Below are positions 33,367 through 42,665 of a stretch of 64,000 nucleotides of DNA, in pieces. The position numbers and the translations under genes are program-made. This DNA is from UBA5336 sp964506685 (lineage in GTDB: Bacteria; Pseudomonadota; Alphaproteobacteria; Caulobacterales; Hyphomonadaceae), in contig CAZDMQ010000008.1 of assembly GCA_964506685.1 (NCBI GenBank), positions 7,132 through 71,131 of the forward strand, written 5' to 3'. The notes beneath the pieces are model-generated. The model was not told the origin of the DNA. It did no database searches and saw only the letters and a program-made list of their open reading frames with translations. Each line of letters starts with the position of its first letter. Within the stretch, counting starts at the first letter, position 1.

Positions 33367-33710
33367 TCTGGACCATCCTCTTCTGGACCGTGTTGGTGGG
33401 GGCCGGTTTCGCGCTGTTTCTTGCCTACCAGATGCGCTATTTCGCAGGTTTCGCGCTGCGCAATGCGATAACCGCGCGCGACCCTGAGCTGACCCGCCGT
33501 GAGGCCCTCGCCATCGTCGCGGATGCGGTAACCGGTTCGCTGCCGGACGACACCGCCACACGCCGTGTCCGGGAAGCGGGACAGCACCTTATCGGCACCT
33601 ATCCCGTCCAGCTTGGCTATATCCGCACATCCCGGCTGTTGTGCCGAACGCTGCCCTATGCGCTGGCCGGACTTCTCGCGGCGCGCTGGATGCTGAACGG
33701 AGGACTCTGA
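33363..33710 (+). CDS. Small unknown membrane protein
   Basis: 115 aa of unknown function. An N-terminal membrane helix (TILFWTVLVGAGFALFLAY) is followed by a soluble helical region with RDPELTRREALAIVADAV and a weak hydrophobic segment near the C-terminus (LPYALAGLLAARWML). It overlaps the upstream asparaginase-like gene by 4 bp and is followed by the RNA methyltransferase gene after 1 bp, so all three are translated from one message. No family recognised. Confidence 0.7.
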   Translation: MIWTILFWTVLVGAGFALFLAYQMRYFAGFALRNAITARDPELTRREALAIVADAVTGSLPDDTATRRVREAGQHLIGTYPVQLGYIRTSRLLCRTLPYALAGLLAARWMLNGGL

Positions 33711-33711
33711 C

Positions 33712-34206
33712 ATGCGCGGCTATTTCGCGATCGGCGCCGAAGGCATCTCGAAGCCGATGAATCTCGGCGCGCTGATGCGCACCGCCAATGCGTTCGGTGC
33801 GAGTTTCGTCTTTTCCGTCGATGCTGCCAGCAAGGTCCGCCAAGCCTACAAGGCAGACACCTCGAAGACCTTCCAGCATGTTCCCTACTACCAGTGGGAC
33901 ACGATTGAAGACATGCACCTGCCGAAGGGCTGCCAGCTTGTCGGCATCGAACTCACCGATGATGCGGTCGACCTGCCGAGCTTCCGCCACCCCCTCAATG
34001 CCGCTTATGTGCTGGGCCGGGAGAAGGGCGACCTGACGCCGGACATGCTTGTCCGTTGCCAGCACGTGGTGAAGATCCCGACCCGGTTCTGCATCAATGT
34101 CAGCCTCGCTGGCGCGCTGGTCATGTATGACCGGGTGCTGAGTTTCGGCGGCTTTGCGCCCCGACCCGTCATGCCCGGTGGACCGGCACCCCGCGATCGG
34201 TCCTGA
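33712..34206 (+). CDS. SPOUT-family RNA methyltransferase (SpoU/TrmH-like)
   Basis: 164 aa. The SpoU pattern is visible: KPMNLGALMRTANAFGA at the start (motif 1, the NxGxxxRxAxxFG type), AAYVLGREKGDLTPDML (motif 2, GxExxGL type), and VKIPTRFCINVSLAGALVMYD (motif 3, IPxxxxxxSLNVxxAxxxxxYE type). These enzymes methylate ribose 2'-OH in tRNA or rRNA, using a knotted fold and dimerisation. The exact target cannot be deduced. It is the last gene of its operon, with a hairpin directly after it. Confidence 0.85.
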   Translation: MRGYFAIGAEGISKPMNLGALMRTANAFGASFVFSVDAASKVRQAYKADTSKTFQHVPYYQWDTIEDMHLPKGCQLVGIELTDDAVDLPSFRHPLNAAYVLGREKGDLTPDMLVRCQHVVKIPTRFCINVSLAGALVMYDRVLSFGGFAPRPVMPGGPAPRDRS

Positions 34207-34207
34207 C

Positions 34208-34231
34208 CGCGCGATCACCGAAAATCGCGCG
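34208..34231 (+). terminator. Terminator-like hairpin after the SPOUT gene
   Basis: CGCGCGAT (34208-34215) and ATCGCGCG (34224-34231) form a perfect 8-bp stem with the 8-nt loop CACCGAAA, directly behind the stop codon. No T-tract is seen downstream. Confidence 0.5.
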
Positions 34232-34320
34232 ATACCCCCTGTAACCATGTGAGACCGTGCCCATATCGAAAAACGACGTGGACGATGTCGTCCGCGCAAG
34301 CAATTGCATGGAGAGTGATG

Positions 34321-34635
34321 ATGAATTGCCCCGTTGATGGCGAGGTCCTGTTGGTCGCCGAGCGCTCCGGTGTCGAGATTGACTACTGTCCGAAATGCCG
34401 GGGGGTGTGGCTCGACCGTGGCGAACTCGACAAGATCATCGATCGGGCTGCACCGCCGGCGAACCCTGCGCAGTTCGCGCCGCCCCCGGCTGGTCCGGCG
34501 CCTGGCGGCGTGCGTGACCATGGCGAGTGGGGTGAACAGGGCGAATATGGCGAACGCGGCGAAGGCAGCCACCTCGGCGGTCGCCGCGGACGGCGCCGCG
34601 AGAACCCGTTGAGCGAACTTTTCGACTTCTTCTGA
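34321..34635 (+). CDS. Zinc-ribbon (zf-TFIIB-like) protein
   Basis: 104 aa. ATG 34318 and ATG 34321 stand side by side; the second has better spacing to GGAG. Residues 1-45 are a zinc ribbon of the zf-TFIIB type: MNCPVDG, then DYCPKCRGVWLDRGELDKII. The rest is a flexible region with Gly/Glu repeats (GEWGEQGEYGERGEGS), a basic patch RRGRRREN, and the hydrophobic end LSELFDFF. Small proteins of this type are common in proteobacteria with no proven role. It seems to be monocistronic. Confidence 0.8.
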   Translation: MNCPVDGEVLLVAERSGVEIDYCPKCRGVWLDRGELDKIIDRAAPPANPAQFAPPPAGPAPGGVRDHGEWGEQGEYGERGEGSHLGGRRGRRRENPLSELFDFF

Positions 34636-34852
34636 CCGGACAGGGCGCAGGTGAACCGGCCCCGCCGACGGTTTGCCGTTTCGCCTGCACCCACCACTGC
34701 TTGCATGAGCCGCCTCCGTCCATGGTTCCGGGCGAAGAATGCCGCCGGTGTCCCTTCGCACGCGCAAGATTGACTTGGCGTCGGGCCCGCGTCAGCCTCC
34801 CATCAAGTGCGACGACGACAGAACACGCACACGGAAGGAATGAGGAAACGCC

Positions 34853-35185
34853 ATGGCAGACGCCTCCAAGTACGAAGAGAATGTCAGGAAATATGCAAAG
34901 GGCTACAACCAGAAGGCGGCCGAGAAGATTGTCGGCCATCTCGGTATCGCCCTCCGGAACCGGGATTCTTCGCTGGTCTCCTGTTCGGACCAGGGCGAGC
35001 TCGACCGGGTCCGCGAGAAATGGCTGCGTTCGAAGCTGGGCCTGGCCCACAGCTCGCCCGAGCTCGATGCCGCCATCGCCGCGATCTGCGAGAAGATGAA
35101 ACCGGAAGGGGGCAACAAGTCCCGCGTCACCTTCTATTACCTTCTCGCCGAGCATTTCGGAAAGCTCGACGCGCTGGCCGGCTGA
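34853..35185 (+). CDS. DUF2853 family protein
   Basis: 110 aa, soluble and helical, beginning MADASKYEENVRKYAKGY, with EKWLRSKLGL and KSRVTFYYLLAEHFGKL. The length and the ending fit DUF2853, a compact alpha-helical family of unknown function. A ribosome site AAGGAATGAGG lies upstream. The 217-bp gap before it holds no other gene I can support. Confidence 0.8.
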   Translation: MADASKYEENVRKYAKGYNQKAAEKIVGHLGIALRNRDSSLVSCSDQGELDRVREKWLRSKLGLAHSSPELDAAIAAICEKMKPEGGNKSRVTFYYLLAEHFGKLDALAG

Positions 35186-35347
35186 TCCGGTCTTCGCCCG
35201 GTCTGGCCTCGGTGGCCGGGCCTTCCTGATGGAGGACTCTTGGGGCCGGCCAGATCAGGCGGGAAAGCGCGTTTCCCGGGGCTTGATGCGCCCGGCGGTG
35301 CCTTGATAGGCTGCAGACTCAACTGCACCCTGGCGAGGGCCTGTGCC

Positions 35348-35884
35348 TTGCTTCATCGTCTTTTCGCCGCCCTGCCCGTCCCGCCGGAGATCGCCGCGCC
35401 CCTGACCGGGCTGCAGAAGGACCTGCGCGGGGCGAGTTGGCGGCCGATCGAGAATTTCCACATCACGCTGCGCTTCTTCGGTGAACTCGATACGGTGACC
35501 GCCCGCGAACTCGACGCCGACCTTGCACGGGTCAATGCCCGTCAGATGCAGCTTGAAATCAATGGCATGGGCTGGTTCGGCCGGCGCGAACCGCATGCGG
35601 TCTGGGCCCGGATTGCCCCGCACAGCGATCTGGAGGGGCTGGCCGGGGCTTGCGAACGGGCGGCAAGGCGCCTGGGTCTGGCGCCGGACAGGGCCCGCTT
35701 CACCCCACATATCACCCTCGCCTATTGTCACAATACGCCGCTGGAGGCCGCGCGCCGCTGGTGTGATACCCATGGCGACTACCATTCCGGGCCATTCTGG
35801 ATCGACCGCTTTCACCTGTACGAGAGCCGGCTGGGGCGCGGGCCGTCGCGCTACACCGAGGCGGCAGACTACCCGCTTGTCTGA
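35348..35884 (+). CDS. thpR: RNA 2',3'-cyclic phosphodiesterase (2'-5' RNA ligase family)
   Basis: 178 aa when started at TTG 35348, which gives the family-like start LLHRLFAALPVPPE and has GAGG about 10 bases upstream. An ATG at 35240 would add 36 residues with no family resemblance. The two catalytic HxTx motifs are present: NFHITLRFFGEL and FTPHITLAYC. Members hydrolyse RNA 2',3'-cyclic phosphates and ligate tRNA halves in vitro. It ends 10 bp from the convergent hydrolase gene. Confidence 0.88.
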   Translation: MLHRLFAALPVPPEIAAPLTGLQKDLRGASWRPIENFHITLRFFGELDTVTARELDADLARVNARQMQLEINGMGWFGRREPHAVWARIAPHSDLEGLAGACERAARRLGLAPDRARFTPHITLAYCHNTPLEAARRWCDTHGDYHSGPFWIDRFHLYESRLGRGPSRYTEAADYPLV

Positions 35885-35894
35885 GCGCTGGGGC

Positions 35895-36974
35895 TCACCG
35901 CGGCGCCAGCTCAAGCGGCTGCGAGACCGGCTCGGCGAGATCCCCCGCCGGACTGGCCGGGCGAGTGGCCGAAGGATTGGCAGCAGGCGAGTCCGGCGCC
36001 GGTTCGGCAACTTGCGGGAACACTCTCGAGCGCAGGAAGGCGCGCAGGTCGGCGGCGCTCTGCTCGCTCACTTCTTCATGTGGCAGGTGCCCGGCAGTCT
36101 CGTAGATCACGAGGTCTGCGTCCGGGATCGCTGCGGCAAAGCGTTCACCATTTGATATCGGAATGAGCCGGTCATGCCGGCCATGCAGGACAAGGGTCGG
36201 CATTTGCAGCATCGCCAGCGCCGTCTCGGTCGCGATTGCCCGGTCGGCGTCGCCGCTGAGGAGATGAAGGATGGCGCGCCGGTGTCCGGGACCGCGATTG
36301 AGCCCGGCATAGCGATCGACCATGGCTTCGGTCACGAATGTCTCGTCGTGGAAACTGGCCTTCAGTCCGTTCTCGATCATCGCCCGGACATCGAGATCCC
36401 GCACGAGGCTCCGCACCAGGCCATTGCCCAGAAGCTTGAAGACCAGCGGTGCCTGTGCAGCGTCCTCGGGCGTTTCCGGCCAGCCGGCCGCGCCGACGAG
36501 GATCAGTCCCTCGACCTTCTCCGGATAGTCAAGCGCATAGGCCCATGCCGCATTCCCGCCCATCGAACTGCCGGCCAGCGCAAACCGTTCGATACCCGTG
36601 ATCTCTGCAATCGCATCAATGGCCTCGACGAATCCGGACGTGCCGACGTCTTCCAGCGCGAAATTCCGGCTCAGGCCGTGGCCGGGCAGGTCGAGGGAGA
36701 TGATCCGATACTCGTCGCCCAACAGCGCCACCCAGTCTGCCCAGGTGTGCAGCGAGGCGGAAAACCCGTGCACCAGCACGAGCGGGGGTCCGTCCACCCG
36801 GCCCTCATCGCGATAGTGGATGCGACCGCCGGTCTCCAGCGTGATGAATTGCGAGCTGGGTGATGAATAGGCGGCTTCCAGCGTCTCGTAGGGCAGGTCT
36901 GGTACCCGGTAGGCCAGCCATGCGGCACAGGCGAGCGCCACGAGACTGAGGAGAACACCCAACAAACGTCTCAT
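35895..36974 (-). CDS. Alpha/beta hydrolase with N-terminal membrane anchor
   Basis: 359 aa from ATG 36974, which opens LLGVLLSLVALACAAWLAY, an uncleaved anchor or signal. The hydrolase fold shows LVLVHGFSASLHTW (oxyanion), LDLPGHGLS, LAGSSMGGNAAW (nucleophile Ser in GxSxG), LVLHGRHDRLIP (Asp) and TAGHLPHEE (His). The C-terminus is a Pro/Ala-rich tail. It ends a minus-strand series AGCS symporter, moeB, hydrolase with gaps of 20 and 79 bp. The substrate is not evident. Confidence 0.85.
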   Translation of the reverse strand: MRRLLGVLLSLVALACAAWLAYRVPDLPYETLEAAYSSPSSQFITLETGGRIHYRDEGRVDGPPLVLVHGFSASLHTWADWVALLGDEYRIISLDLPGHGLSRNFALEDVGTSGFVEAIDAIAEITGIERFALAGSSMGGNAAWAYALDYPEKVEGLILVGAAGWPETPEDAAQAPLVFKLLGNGLVRSLVRDLDVRAMIENGLKASFHDETFVTEAMVDRYAGLNRGPGHRRAILHLLSGDADRAIATETALAMLQMPTLVLHGRHDRLIPISNGERFAAAIPDADLVIYETAGHLPHEEVSEQSAADLRAFLRSRVFPQVAEPAPDSPAANPSATRPASPAGDLAEPVSQPLELAPR

Positions 36975-37053
36975 GCACGCGTCCCCGCCATACTCTGCCA
37001 CTCCGTTGTGTCACGTAACCGTCACGGTCTCAAACCGGCTCGGCCGCGCCTTG

Positions 37054-37806
37054 TCAAAGGAAAGTTGCGGTTCCGCACACAGGGCAGCGCGGATCGCGGC
37101 GGATCGCCACGGTCCGGTCGCGGCCCGACAGACCGTCGAGGATCCACAGTCGCCCTTTGAGTGTCTCACCCGCGCCGGTGACGAGCTTGATGGCTTCCAG
37201 TGCCATGCGCGTGCCGACCATGCCCGTCACTGCGCCAACCACCCCGATCGTGTCGCAGTTCTCGGCCTCCGGAGGCGCTTCGGGCACCAGGCAATGATAA
37301 CATGGCGCATCGGCAACGGCTCCGGATGCGAAGACCGACACCTGCCCCTGCCAGCCCTGGGCGGCGCCGGACACCAACTTGCGGCCGGTCGCGTGGGCAT
37401 GTGCATTGAGTGCGTACCGGGTCGGGAAATTGTCGGTCGCATCGACGAGCAGGTCGCCGGCCAGCGTGTCGCCCCCGGCGAACCGGGCCGGGCAGGCGAT
37501 GACCCTGATGCCAGCGTCGATCGCGGCGATCCTGGCGGCCAGCCGCTCGGCCTTGAGCTCGCCGATATCGGCTTCACCGAACTGCACCTGTCGCTGAAGG
37601 TTGGACCGCTCGACCCGGTCATCATCAATGAGGGTAATCGTGCCCACGCCGGCGGCCGCGAGGTAGAGTGCGCAGGGACCGCCCAGCGCGCCGGCGCCGA
37701 CCAGGGTGACCGAGGCCGCGCGGAGCTTCTGGACGCCGGGTCCGCCGATCTCCTTGAGCAGGAGATGGCGCTTGTGGCGCTCGAGATCGGCTGCGCTCAG
37801 GGGCAT
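37054..37806 (-). CDS. moeB: ThiF/MoeB-family adenylyltransferase
   Basis: 250 aa. It adenylates the C-terminal Gly of a small sulfur carrier (MoaD or ThiS). The nucleotide-binding glycine motif is VGAGALGGPCALYLA, followed by LIDDDRVERSNLQRQVQF, the usual MoeB/ThiF signature, and DATDNFPTRY. A zinc site is formed by CYHC and CPVC. The rhodanese domain of longer homologues is absent. It follows the AGCS symporter by 20 bp. ThiF or HesA-type function is possible, because no moa or thi gene is near. Confidence 0.85.
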   Translation of the reverse strand: MPLSAADLERHKRHLLLKEIGGPGVQKLRAASVTLVGAGALGGPCALYLAAAGVGTITLIDDDRVERSNLQRQVQFGEADIGELKAERLAARIAAIDAGIRVIACPARFAGGDTLAGDLLVDATDNFPTRYALNAHAHATGRKLVSGAAQGWQGQVSVFASGAVADAPCYHCLVPEAPPEAENCDTIGVVGAVTGMVGTRMALEAIKLVTGAGETLKGRLWILDGLSGRDRTVAIRRDPRCPVCGTATFL

Positions 37807-37826
37807 GTCGCGGGGCCTATGGCCGG

Positions 37827-39548
37827 TCAGGCATCCTCTTTCGGCGGGTCGAGCGGCTCATCGGCGCCATGCGAGTAGTCATGCACGGGATGGCCATGGC
37901 CGGCATCGTCATTCGCCCGGTGCATTGCCACCACGACGCCCGACAGGGCAATGATCGCCACCAGGTTTGGGAACGCCATGGAGGCATTGGCAATATCACC
38001 GAGCAGCCAGAGCGCGTCGACATTGGTCACCAGCGTGCCGGCGAACACCACCAGCACCCAGACATAGCGGAACGGATGGGTGGCCCACTCGCCGAGCAGG
38101 TAGGTGACCGCCTGCTCGCCATAATAAGACCAGCCGATGATCGTCGTGAAGGCGAAGAAGAACAAGGCGACCGGGACAATGAACGGACCGATGCCCGGGA
38201 TCGCTTCGGAATAGGCCCGGGTGGTGATGGCCGAGGAACTCGCATCGGTCTCCCAGGCGTGGGCGACCGACATCAGCACCGAGGCGTCGCTGGCGGCCGC
38301 GATCGCTTCATCGCTCACGGGCTGGCCAGCGGCGCGGCAGTCGAGCAGGTACCGCCGCGCCACGTCGCCATTCGCCGCGATGGTGGCCTCCCGCCCCTCC
38401 TCATAGGCGCTGGGGAAGACCGAGGCGACGTCGAACCCGTCCGGAGTGGCCACGCCCGCCTCGACGCAGGCATTGGCGGCCATGAGCGCCGGGCTCTTCT
38501 TGAAATCGCCCTGAACCGTCAGGATCACAAGCGCTGTCATGGTGCAGATCACGATCGTATCGATGAACACGCCGATCATGGCGATTTCACCCTGCATGAC
38601 AGGATTCTTCGTTTTCGCTGCGGCATGCGCAATGGGCGCTGATCCCTGGCCTGCCTCGTTCGAGAACAATCCGCGTGCGATGCCGTAGCGGACCGCCTGC
38701 ATCACGCCATAGCCGGCCGCACCGCCTGCCGCTTCCTCAAGCCCCCAGGCCGACGCAATGATCTGCCAGAATGCCCCCGGCACATCGCCGGCATTCATCA
38801 GGAGGACGACAAGCGCGACCAGCACATAGGCTGCGGCCATGATGGGAACGACCCGCCCGGCGACCGAGCCGATGGACTTGATCCCGCCAATGATCACGGC
38901 AAAAACCAGCCCGGCGATCACCACGCCGACCCCCCAGTTCGGGATCGACAGGCCGAAGCCGTTATTTGCCGCTTCCAGCGCTGCCTCGGTGATCGAATTG
39001 GACTGGATCATCGAGCCGGTTGCCATCGCCGAAAACAGCGTGCCCAGGCAGAAGATCACCGCGAGCCAGCCCCAGCGCCGGCCCAGCCCGTTCTTGATGT
39101 AGTACATCGGCCCGCCATTGATCCGGCCATACTCGTCGACCTCGCGATACTTCACCGCCAGCGAGCTTTCCGAGAAGGCCAGCGCCATGCCGAACAGGGC
39201 GGTCACCCACATCCAGAAGATCGCACCCGGCCCGCCCAGCGTGATCGCCGTGGCCACCCCGGCAAGGTTGCCGGTACCGACCTGTCCGGAAAGCGCCGTC
39301 GACAGCGCCTGCCAAGGGGTGATCGCACCGTCATCGCCCTGCGCCTTGCGGCCCTGCCAGACCTCGGCAATGGCCGGGATGAAGCGGCGCAGCGGCCGGC
39401 CCGCGATCCGGATCATCATGAACAGGCCGGTCCCGAGCAGGATGATCGCCAGGGGGCCGATATTGTAGGGGAAGATCACGGTCTCGCCCCACTGCCCGCT
39501 CCAGATCAGGCCCGCGAGGTTTTCGATGATTCCGACAACTTGTTCCAT
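37827..39548 (-). CDS. Sodium:alanine/glycine symporter (AGCS family)
   Basis: 573 aa, about ten or eleven membrane helices. Family signatures: QALSTALSGQVGTGNLAGVA, FGMALAFSESSLAVKYRE, GGPMYYIKNGLG, SNEAGQGSAPIAHAAA and FFFAFTTIIGWSYYGEQ. It should import alanine or glycine with Na+. It is longer than common members because of an 80-90 residue soluble insertion between LTVQGDFKKSPALMAANAC and the IPGIGPFIVPV helix, in a part that is usually short. It is the first gene of the minus-strand run with moeB and the hydrolase. Confidence 0.92.
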   Translation of the reverse strand: MEQVVGIIENLAGLIWSGQWGETVIFPYNIGPLAIILLGTGLFMMIRIAGRPLRRFIPAIAEVWQGRKAQGDDGAITPWQALSTALSGQVGTGNLAGVATAITLGGPGAIFWMWVTALFGMALAFSESSLAVKYREVDEYGRINGGPMYYIKNGLGRRWGWLAVIFCLGTLFSAMATGSMIQSNSITEAALEAANNGFGLSIPNWGVGVVIAGLVFAVIIGGIKSIGSVAGRVVPIMAAAYVLVALVVLLMNAGDVPGAFWQIIASAWGLEEAAGGAAGYGVMQAVRYGIARGLFSNEAGQGSAPIAHAAAKTKNPVMQGEIAMIGVFIDTIVICTMTALVILTVQGDFKKSPALMAANACVEAGVATPDGFDVASVFPSAYEEGREATIAANGDVARRYLLDCRAAGQPVSDEAIAAASDASVLMSVAHAWETDASSSAITTRAYSEAIPGIGPFIVPVALFFFAFTTIIGWSYYGEQAVTYLLGEWATHPFRYVWVLVVFAGTLVTNVDALWLLGDIANASMAFPNLVAIIALSGVVVAMHRANDDAGHGHPVHDYSHGADEPLDPPKEDA

Positions 39549-39729
39549 GTCTCGCCCCGCGATCCTGACCGGCCTGTCCGGTCTGTCCGTCCTGCCGGCA
39601 CACTAGGGCCGAAATCGCCGGTGTGAAGCATCGATGACAGGATTTTGTCCCCCCCCGTACATTCTGCCGGCGCATTAACCGGTGCCTAAGCCGGTTCTGG
39701 CAAGAGCGGTTCAGGATGAGGATCGCACC

Positions 39730-41106
39730 ATGAGCAGCCGTCACCAGGACAATCCTGACGCCCGCAAGAAGAAATCCGCCCTCGATCAGCTTGTCGGCAA
39801 CATGGCCGCCGCGGCCTGGATCACCATGGTCGGTTCGATCACCTATGGCGTGCTCATGTTCACCGACCTTCTGCCGCCGGAGATGCGGCTGGCCGCCCTC
39901 GACCAGATGATCAATCCTGACAAGGAAGAAGCCACTGATCCAGAGGACGTCGTGAAGGCGGCCGGTCTCGATCCTGAAAGTCTCGCCACCCTTGCCATGG
40001 CGGCCCAGACCCTCGGCAACACGAATCTGGGCCTGGCAGCGACTGAAATCATGGAAGACTATGACGAGGACGCCTTCGCCCTGATGCAGCAGATGGAGAT
40101 CAAGGGCGGCGAGGCCGACTATCTCGCCATGCTCAGCCAGCTGCCCGATGATGTCATCGACACCGAGATGACAGAGGACGAGGCCCTGGCGGTTCTGGCC
40201 GAGCATTCGGCCGCCATGGCGGAGATGCAGGCACTGCTCGAAGAGAAGGGAATGTATGCCGGCCCGGTGGATGGACTCGACGACACAGGCGACATCGAGA
40301 GCACGGTGGCGATGATGGAAACCATGGCCGATTCGGCCAGCGCGGAGGGCGAGACGGCCGCTGCGACCGGGCAGTCGGCGACCAGGCAGGCAATGGGCGA
40401 CTCCGTTGAGGTCATGCTGCAGGAGGCCGGTTTCCTTGTCGATCCAGACGAGACGATCAAGGCGATGACCGACACGGCGGTGGAGACGCTGCTGGACGAG
40501 CAGCGCTACACCGTGCCGATGCTCGATACCGAGACGACGAATATCGAGAAGATCCGGGACTACCAGAAACTGCTCGACGATCCCGAGACAATGCTCGGCG
40601 GCGAGACGGACGAGTCCGTGCACTTCATCAAGGCCTACATGCTGCCGCACACCCTGCTCGATGATGCCATCGCCTATCGCGAGAGCGGCCAGACCGACCG
40701 CGCCCTGAACGCTCTGCGGCTGATCTTCCTCGCCTTTCCGGATCACAGGATGACCGGCGATGCCCTGCTCCTGCTCAGCGACATCCAGGACAGTCAGGGC
40801 GAGACGGCCGCATCGGTGCGGACCCTGCGCACTTTCCTTAGCGTGCATGGCGGCCATCCGCGTATCTCCGATGGTGTTGTCCGCTACAGCGACTGGCAGA
40901 TCGTGTCCGGCGACGGCCTGCCGGCCGCCTGCGAATGGCTGGCCCGTGTCAGCGCCTATCCGCCCGCGATCCATGCCAGGGGGCTGGAGATCCTGCAGCG
41001 GGCAGCGCGCCAGCGCGGCTGCCATGGGGCGCCCGTGCTCCGTCCGAGCATTCCCACGCCGGAGTCCGAGCCCGAAGTCGCCGCACTTGAGGCGGCCCGA
41101 TCCTGA
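39730..41106 (+). CDS. Unknown acidic membrane-anchored protein with helical repeats
   Basis: 458 aa, no family recognised. One membrane helix (NMAAAAWITMVGSITYGVLMF) lies near the N-terminus after a basic stretch, so most of the protein probably faces the periplasm. The rest is strongly acidic and helical, rich in Met, Ala, Glu and Asp (AEHSAAMAEMQALLEEKGM). The C-terminal third looks TPR-like (ESGQTDRALNALRLIFLAFP, ALLLLSDIQDSQGETAASV), as in proteins that organise envelope complexes. It is divergent from the symporter, with a C8 run in the 181-bp gap. Confidence 0.65.
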   Translation: MSSRHQDNPDARKKKSALDQLVGNMAAAAWITMVGSITYGVLMFTDLLPPEMRLAALDQMINPDKEEATDPEDVVKAAGLDPESLATLAMAAQTLGNTNLGLAATEIMEDYDEDAFALMQQMEIKGGEADYLAMLSQLPDDVIDTEMTEDEALAVLAEHSAAMAEMQALLEEKGMYAGPVDGLDDTGDIESTVAMMETMADSASAEGETAAATGQSATRQAMGDSVEVMLQEAGFLVDPDETIKAMTDTAVETLLDEQRYTVPMLDTETTNIEKIRDYQKLLDDPETMLGGETDESVHFIKAYMLPHTLLDDAIAYRESGQTDRALNALRLIFLAFPDHRMTGDALLLLSDIQDSQGETAASVRTLRTFLSVHGGHPRISDGVVRYSDWQIVSGDGLPAACEWLARVSAYPPAIHARGLEILQRAARQRGCHGAPVLRPSIPTPESEPEVAALEAARS

Positions 41107-41137
41107 CCGGTGGCGCTCGGCCGGGTCCCGTCAGGCC

Positions 41138-42664
41138 TTACCAGTCCGGCAGGCCCTGCACCGCATAGGCTGCCAGAGCGCCCAGTGCGATGACCAGACC
41201 AAACCAGCCCCACCAGGGCGCAAAGCCTGGCCGGACCGGCTGCGGCGTTGGCGCATCCAGCCGAGCCTCGATCTTGTCCATCACGTCCGGCAGCCGTTTC
41301 AGACGGTCCGACACCTCGCGGGCATTGCGGGCGAGCAGTCGCGCCGCACCTGCCGGCCCCGTGGCCCCGGCGACCCAGGCTTCGACGACCGGCCGCGCAG
41401 CGGTCCAGATATCATGTTGCGGATCGATGCCGCGCGCGACCCCCTCGACCTGCACCATTGTTTTCTGCAGCAGGACGAGTTCGGGACGCAGCTGCATGCC
41501 GAAGGTGTGGGTGTAGTCCATCAGCTGCAGCAGGAGCCGACCCATGGAGACATCTTCGGCCGACTTGCCGTGGATCGGCTCGCCGACCGAACGCAGGGCC
41601 TGGGCAAATTCGCCGACGGACTGGTCCTGCGGGACATAGCCCGCCTCGAAATGCACCTCTGCGATGCGTGTGTAGTTCCGCTGGATGAAGCCCCACAGGA
41701 TTTCCGCGAGGAACCGGCGTTCGTCGAGACCGATGCGGCCGATGATCCCGAAATCGACGAGGGCCAGGTCGCCTTGAGGAGTCAGGATCATGTTCCCTTC
41801 ATGCATGTCTGCATGGAAGACCCCATGCCGGATGGCATGGCTGAGAAAGCCGCGTGTCACCTTCATCGCGACCGCCTGCCGGTCTGCGCCGCTCCGGGTG
41901 AAGGCCTCGGGATCGGTGAGCGGGATGCCTTCGACGAAATCGGTCGTCAGCACGCGCCGGCCCGTCCGCGCCCAGTCCACCGACGGGACATGGTAGAACC
42001 CGTCCTTCTCGCTGATCGCGCGCATTTCGTCACAGCCGCCGGCTTCGAGCCGGAGGTCCAGTTCCCGGCGCATGGACGCGGCAATCGTGCCGGTGAAGGC
42101 GACGGGGCGCAGCCGTCGGCTCTCTGCTGACACGCGCTCGATGGTCCGCGCCGCGCGCTGCATCGCCGACAATGCCTGCTCGATGCGCTGTTCGATCCCA
42201 GGGCGCAGAATCTTCACCGCGCGCGGGCCCTCGGGGGTGTCGATCCGGTGGACCTGCGCCAGCGAGGCCGCGGCGACCGGTTCGCCGAGGGTCGGGAACA
42301 TGCGCTCGGCGTCCTCGCCGAATTCTGCGGCCAGGGCGGCACGCGCCTGCGCATCGGAAAACCGCGGCAGGCGGTCCTTCAGCCGCGAGAGGTCCTCTGT
42401 GGTCTGGACGCCGAGAACGTCCGGCCGGGTGGCGAGGAACTGTCCCAGCTTGATGTAGGCCGGCCCAAGGCTCTCCAGCGCCCGCGCCAGCCGTTCGCCC
42501 GGCCGCCCGCTCGCCCCGCCGCTGACAAGCCGCAGAATCTTTCCGGTCAGCCGCGCCGGCAGGGGCAGCCGTCCGCGATAGGCGCCGGGCAGCACCACGT
42601 CGTGGCGCACCAATGCCACGCCGGCCCGCATCAGCCGGACATAATCGCCAAATGCCTTCAGCAC
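41138..42664 (-). CDS. ubiB: UbiB, ABC1-family kinase-like protein for ubiquinone synthesis
   Basis: 508 aa. It begins with GTG at 42664, one base after the ubiE stop. The ABC1/ADCK signature is clear: AYIKLGQFLATRPD (KxGQ), AAASLAQVHRI (Ala-rich loop), VKILRPGIE (ATP-binding Lys), HADMHEGNM and LVDFGIIGRI (metal-binding DFG). Two C-terminal helices (APWWGWFGLVIALGALAAY) anchor it in the membrane. UbiB aids extraction or processing of ubiquinone intermediates. It is translationally coupled to ubiE. Confidence 0.93.
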   Translation of the reverse strand: MLKAFGDYVRLMRAGVALVRHDVVLPGAYRGRLPLPARLTGKILRLVSGGASGRPGERLARALESLGPAYIKLGQFLATRPDVLGVQTTEDLSRLKDRLPRFSDAQARAALAAEFGEDAERMFPTLGEPVAAASLAQVHRIDTPEGPRAVKILRPGIEQRIEQALSAMQRAARTIERVSAESRRLRPVAFTGTIAASMRRELDLRLEAGGCDEMRAISEKDGFYHVPSVDWARTGRRVLTTDFVEGIPLTDPEAFTRSGADRQAVAMKVTRGFLSHAIRHGVFHADMHEGNMILTPQGDLALVDFGIIGRIGLDERRFLAEILWGFIQRNYTRIAEVHFEAGYVPQDQSVGEFAQALRSVGEPIHGKSAEDVSMGRLLLQLMDYTHTFGMQLRPELVLLQKTMVQVEGVARGIDPQHDIWTAARPVVEAWVAGATGPAGAARLLARNAREVSDRLKRLPDVMDKIEARLDAPTPQPVRPGFAPWWGWFGLVIALGALAAYAVQGLPDW

Positions 42665-42665
42665 G

